A stretch of 64,000 bases of DNA from Didymodactylos carnosus (Eukaryota > Rotifera > Eurotatoria > Philodinida > Philodinidae): assembly GCA_905250885.1 (NCBI GenBank), contig CAJNOQ010000020.1:1-64000 (forward strand), written 5' to 3'. The position numbers and the translations under genes are program-made. Below, piece after piece: positions 61,401-64,000 of this stretch; position 1 is the stretch's first letter; each line of letters starts with the position of its first letter. Below the pieces are notes generated by a model. That model was not told the origin of the DNA and did no database searches. It saw nothing but the letters and a program-made list of their open reading frames with translations.

Positions 61401-62786
61401 AAGCTAAAATCACTTTGTAAAATCACTTGTAAGTAATTTTACAGTACGATGCAGTCTAATGGATGATTTCCAACGAATAAGAAGTAGCCCATTATTGTTG
61501 GATTTATTTTTGAATTTCGGTTGAAGGAAATTTACAATTCTTATATTATAAGTAGCGCTCACTCATCTACGATTCGCCTCTTCCCTTGACTTTAGTTTTA
61601 TCTAGAACGACATCTCAGACAGGTCCATGGACGCCGCAATGTACAAAAAACAGGGATGGGGTCGTCCGATTTTGCAGTAAATCAAACATTTTAAAATTGA
61701 GACTAAATATCTGATTTGTCTAAAATACGTAAGTTTTGACATACAAAACCTTTTTGTTGCAAAAAACGTCATGCGCTAAAGTTTTTGCTGTAGTTTCTGC
61801 AATAAAACGAAGCATATTTTTCATTTTCCGAACTGCTTCCTATTCTGACTTGCAGACACTTAACTACGAAAAACAACTAATTCATTCTAAAATCTGTTGT
61901 TGTACTTTTTCGAATACACTTTCCCGTTTTTAGTTGTTTCCATTAAGCCGTCAACTTTATCTGAAGTGAAAATATTGAAAAACACACATTTTGTGTTATC
62001 CTATGGTAGCCAAGATAAATGATATAATGCTTGATTTCATTCGGGATTTGGAAGCCAAGTTAGTGAAAGAGAGCAAGAATTCAAAGCTTCGAAATGCGAG
62101 TGGTACACAATGGGCAATCACATCATATTTAGATGGAAAAACGAAAATACGCTTTTTCAAGATTTGAGTAGCAGGTCATATATTTCAGCATACGCTCTAT
62201 CGTTATGACATTGGGAATTTTTTTCTAAATGCCATAGTTAGTGACAAAATCGTTAAGAAAGTTTTTGTCGTAAAACAAAGCGATGAAGATAGAAGAATCA
62301 TTTTTAGTAAACAGAACATGATTATTGTAAAAATCATATATAGTTCGAAACTAGACCTTTCACTCTATCTATTTGCAAAAAAAATTTTTTTGGGGAGACG
62401 CTTTGGAACCGAGAAAATAATGTTTCTTTCTCTGCTAAGTGTTTTCCAAAGAGCGGCCTTCCGTACAGTGAGTGTACCAAGTTCCAAATTTAATGAAATT
62501 TTCACAAAAGATGCATCTACTAACGATACATTGATGCCGTTAGCGCAAATGTTTCTGGATCGAGTTACAAATTTCTCCACAACTCTTGGTTTTTGAGATA
62601 AATCCGGATTATCTCAGTTCAGGAACATTGAAATTAAAAATCAATAATGTAATTGGAATCAACACAAAAAACTACGTCGAATGGTGTATAACTCAGTCGT
62701 GTTTCTACGGAAACTTTTGAATTTAGCTGATTCCTTTTGTTTCTTGAATGTGCGTATAGGGATTTTTGACTGAAATTTTAAAATTT
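61401..62786. other. Non-genic stretch with two unassigned ORFs
   Basis: A 54-codon ORF at 62003-62167 (+) (M-V-A-K-I-N-D-I-M-L-D-F-I-R-D-L-E-A-K-L) has a helical, charged character and might be a fragment of a protein. At 62365-62580 both strands are open (the minus strand reads N-G-I-N-V-S-L-V-D-A-S-F-V-K-I). Neither could be assigned or spliced. Confidence 0.3.
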
Positions 62787-62948
62787 GATATTAGAGTTTT
62801 CTCTTTTAGCGTATCTTTATGTTTTTCTTGATGTCGCATGTAGATATGTGTATGTCAGACATGAGGATACATATAGAAAAGAAAAGATGATCTGTATGCG
62901 ATATCAAGAAAAAGATCAGGATACGCTAAAAGAGAAAACTCTATTATC
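62787..62948. repeat. Foldback repeat, first of an adjacent pair
   Basis: ATATTAGAGTTTTCTCTTTT and TAGCGTATC on the left pair with the inverse of the right end (GATACGCTAAAAGAG, AAAACTCTATTATC). TTTTTCTTGAT and GCATGTAGAT on the left also pair with ATCTGTATGC and ATATCAAGAAAAA on the right. About 65 bp per arm with a small loop. Confidence 0.75.
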
Positions 62949-62972
62949 AACAGATGAAATCGTCTAAACACT

Positions 62973-63093
62973 AGAGTTCTATCCTAGAGCGTAAATTCGT
63001 CTTTTTCTTGATGTGGCATGTAGAATCTGTTGTGGGACATATGTGCATCTTGTCGTATGTGACATAAAGAATTTACGGTCTACGATAGAACTC
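62973..63093. repeat. Foldback repeat, second of an adjacent pair
   Basis: GAGTTCTATCCTAGAGCGTA and AATTCG pair with the inverse of the right end (GAATTTACGGTC, TACGATAGAACTC). It shares the inner block TTTTTCTTGATG[TC]GGCATGTAGA with the neighbouring repeat, so the two are related rather than independent. Confidence 0.7.
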
Positions 63094-63896
63094 GACTATC
63101 TCTATAGGTTATCGATGATTCTCTATCCAATGCAGTTGTTTTTGAGTTTTTTAAACGTTTTCTAAGTGTTTTTTTAGAGACAGGATCTCTAGAAAACTGC
63201 TTAGAAAACTTTTTTAGAATTCGAAAAGCATTCCATTAGATAGAACACACAAATAACGTATAAAAAACGCGCTTTTAAGTTTTCTTCTAGCTTGCAGGCC
63301 AAAAGACTACGTGCCTAGTGAAAATTGCCCACTGTGTGATAACAGATTTTCTTGTTTAGTAGCATACGCCAGATGGTGCTAATTGTTGATCTCAGTTTCA
63401 GAGTAAAAACTTTTCGAATTTGGAAATCAAATATTTCAGAAAGCAGAGAGGGGGTTCCCTCTCTAGCCCCGTTGTCGTGGCGTCCTGGTTAGATCCATCT
63501 ATGAAGTCAATAAAGACACATTCTTACGTAACTCCACAAACTATGTGAAAATAGACTATTTTCAAGCAAAGCGGAAAAGTTTTCCCAAATACGCGATATT
63601 TCAGATGGACCTAACCTGGCTGAGATGTCGTTTTAGATAAAACTAAAGTCCAGGAAAGAAGCGAATGCACTATGAGTTCTTTCAAAATTACATTGATCAA
63701 ATCAAGGAAATTTTAATGCCAAAACAATAAGTATCTGAAGAAAATAAAAGCCAAAAGTCTTTTCGGGATTCTTGCTTATTTGTTTCGTTTAATATCCCTA
63801 TAAAAAAAATTCCAGTGCGCATCGGTGCGCATTCGTGCCTAGCAAGTGCCGAACCAATACCGACTGGCACCGGTACCGATATATTTCTGCGCAAAA
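63094..63896. other. Non-genic stretch
   Basis: No ORF or RNA gene supported. At 63815-63880 words such as GTGCGCAT and CACCGGTACCG make a GC-rich patch leading into the terminal inverted repeat. Confidence 0.4.
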
Positions 63897-63983
63897 AGTG
63901 CCGCACTGAAATGTATTTAATCAATTTAATTAGTTTTTTATTATGGTTGTTTATATTAAATTTTGTATTAGAGTGCGGCACTA
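63897..63983. repeat. Short inverted repeat GTGCCGCAC at the window edge
   Basis: AAGTGCCGCACT on the left and AGTGCGGCACT on the right are inverse copies separated by about 63 bp of AT-rich DNA. Further GTGCCG and GCAC words lie just upstream (63835-63880), so this may be part of a larger element cut by the window end. Confidence 0.5.
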
Positions 63984-64000
63984 ATCAATATCACATTGAC

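Noticed and set aside
1-64000. tRNA or rRNA genes
   Set aside because: No cloverleaf-compatible B-box (GGTTCRANNCC) with matching acceptor stem and no rRNA blocks were seen by eye; a covariance-model scan would be needed to exclude tRNAs fully.

Overview
The window looks like a metazoan nuclear genome: strongly AT-rich, spliced genes with mostly 50-80 nt GT-AG introns, animal-specific families (neuroligin, CEP170, taspase, TCTP) and decayed non-LTR retrotransposons. The compact introns, low GC and many unrelated hairpin-type DNA elements would suit a bdelloid rotifer, perhaps Rotaria-like. That assignment is inference, since no ribosomal or mitochondrial marker is present.

Layout. 1-16 kb is repeat-rich: a LINE 3' end (about 120-300), a foldback element built on ACTTG motifs (713-1214), an ABCG transporter pseudogene (about 1.77-3.34 kb), one Gln/Gly/Tyr-rich secreted-type gene (7.3-7.9 kb), a 590-bp palindromic MITE (9.5-10.1 kb), an element whose ends are short tandem repeats (10.6-10.9 kb), a nested terminal-inverted-repeat element (11.7-13.5 kb) and an RT fragment (14.5-15.0 kb). 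17.3-20.1 kb (+) is eIF5, with a second copy of the MITE in an intron. 20.8-25 kb is again repeats, including a 954-bp double palindrome and a LINE endonuclease fragment. 25.2-34.7 kb (-) is a 7-exon neuroligin-like gene with a 5.4-kb intron, followed by about 6.7 kb of AT-rich, microsatellite-bearing DNA. 41.5-44.0 kb (+) is PSMD12/Rpn5 and 45.1-46.7 kb (+) is TCTP. 47.7-49.5 kb carries rearranged LINE pieces. 50.8-59.98 kb (-) holds three genes head to tail: taspase 1, an ACP6-like phosphatase and a CEP170-like FHA protein. 60-64 kb has no convincing gene but several small palindromic elements.

Function. The genes are unrelated housekeeping genes (translation initiation, proteasome lid, growth/translation, threonine protease, lipid phosphatase, centrosome/microtubule) plus one neuronal adhesion protein. 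No operon or cluster logic is visible. Exon models were spliced by hand and closed in frame for eIF5 (440 aa), neuroligin-like (835 aa), PSMD12 (451 aa), TCTP (177 aa), TASP1 (389 aa) and ACP6-like (458 aa).

The unusual theme is inverted repeats. At least fifteen foldback or TIR elements of different families lie in 64 kb. Several have ends made of short tandem motifs, and three sit inside introns of conserved genes.
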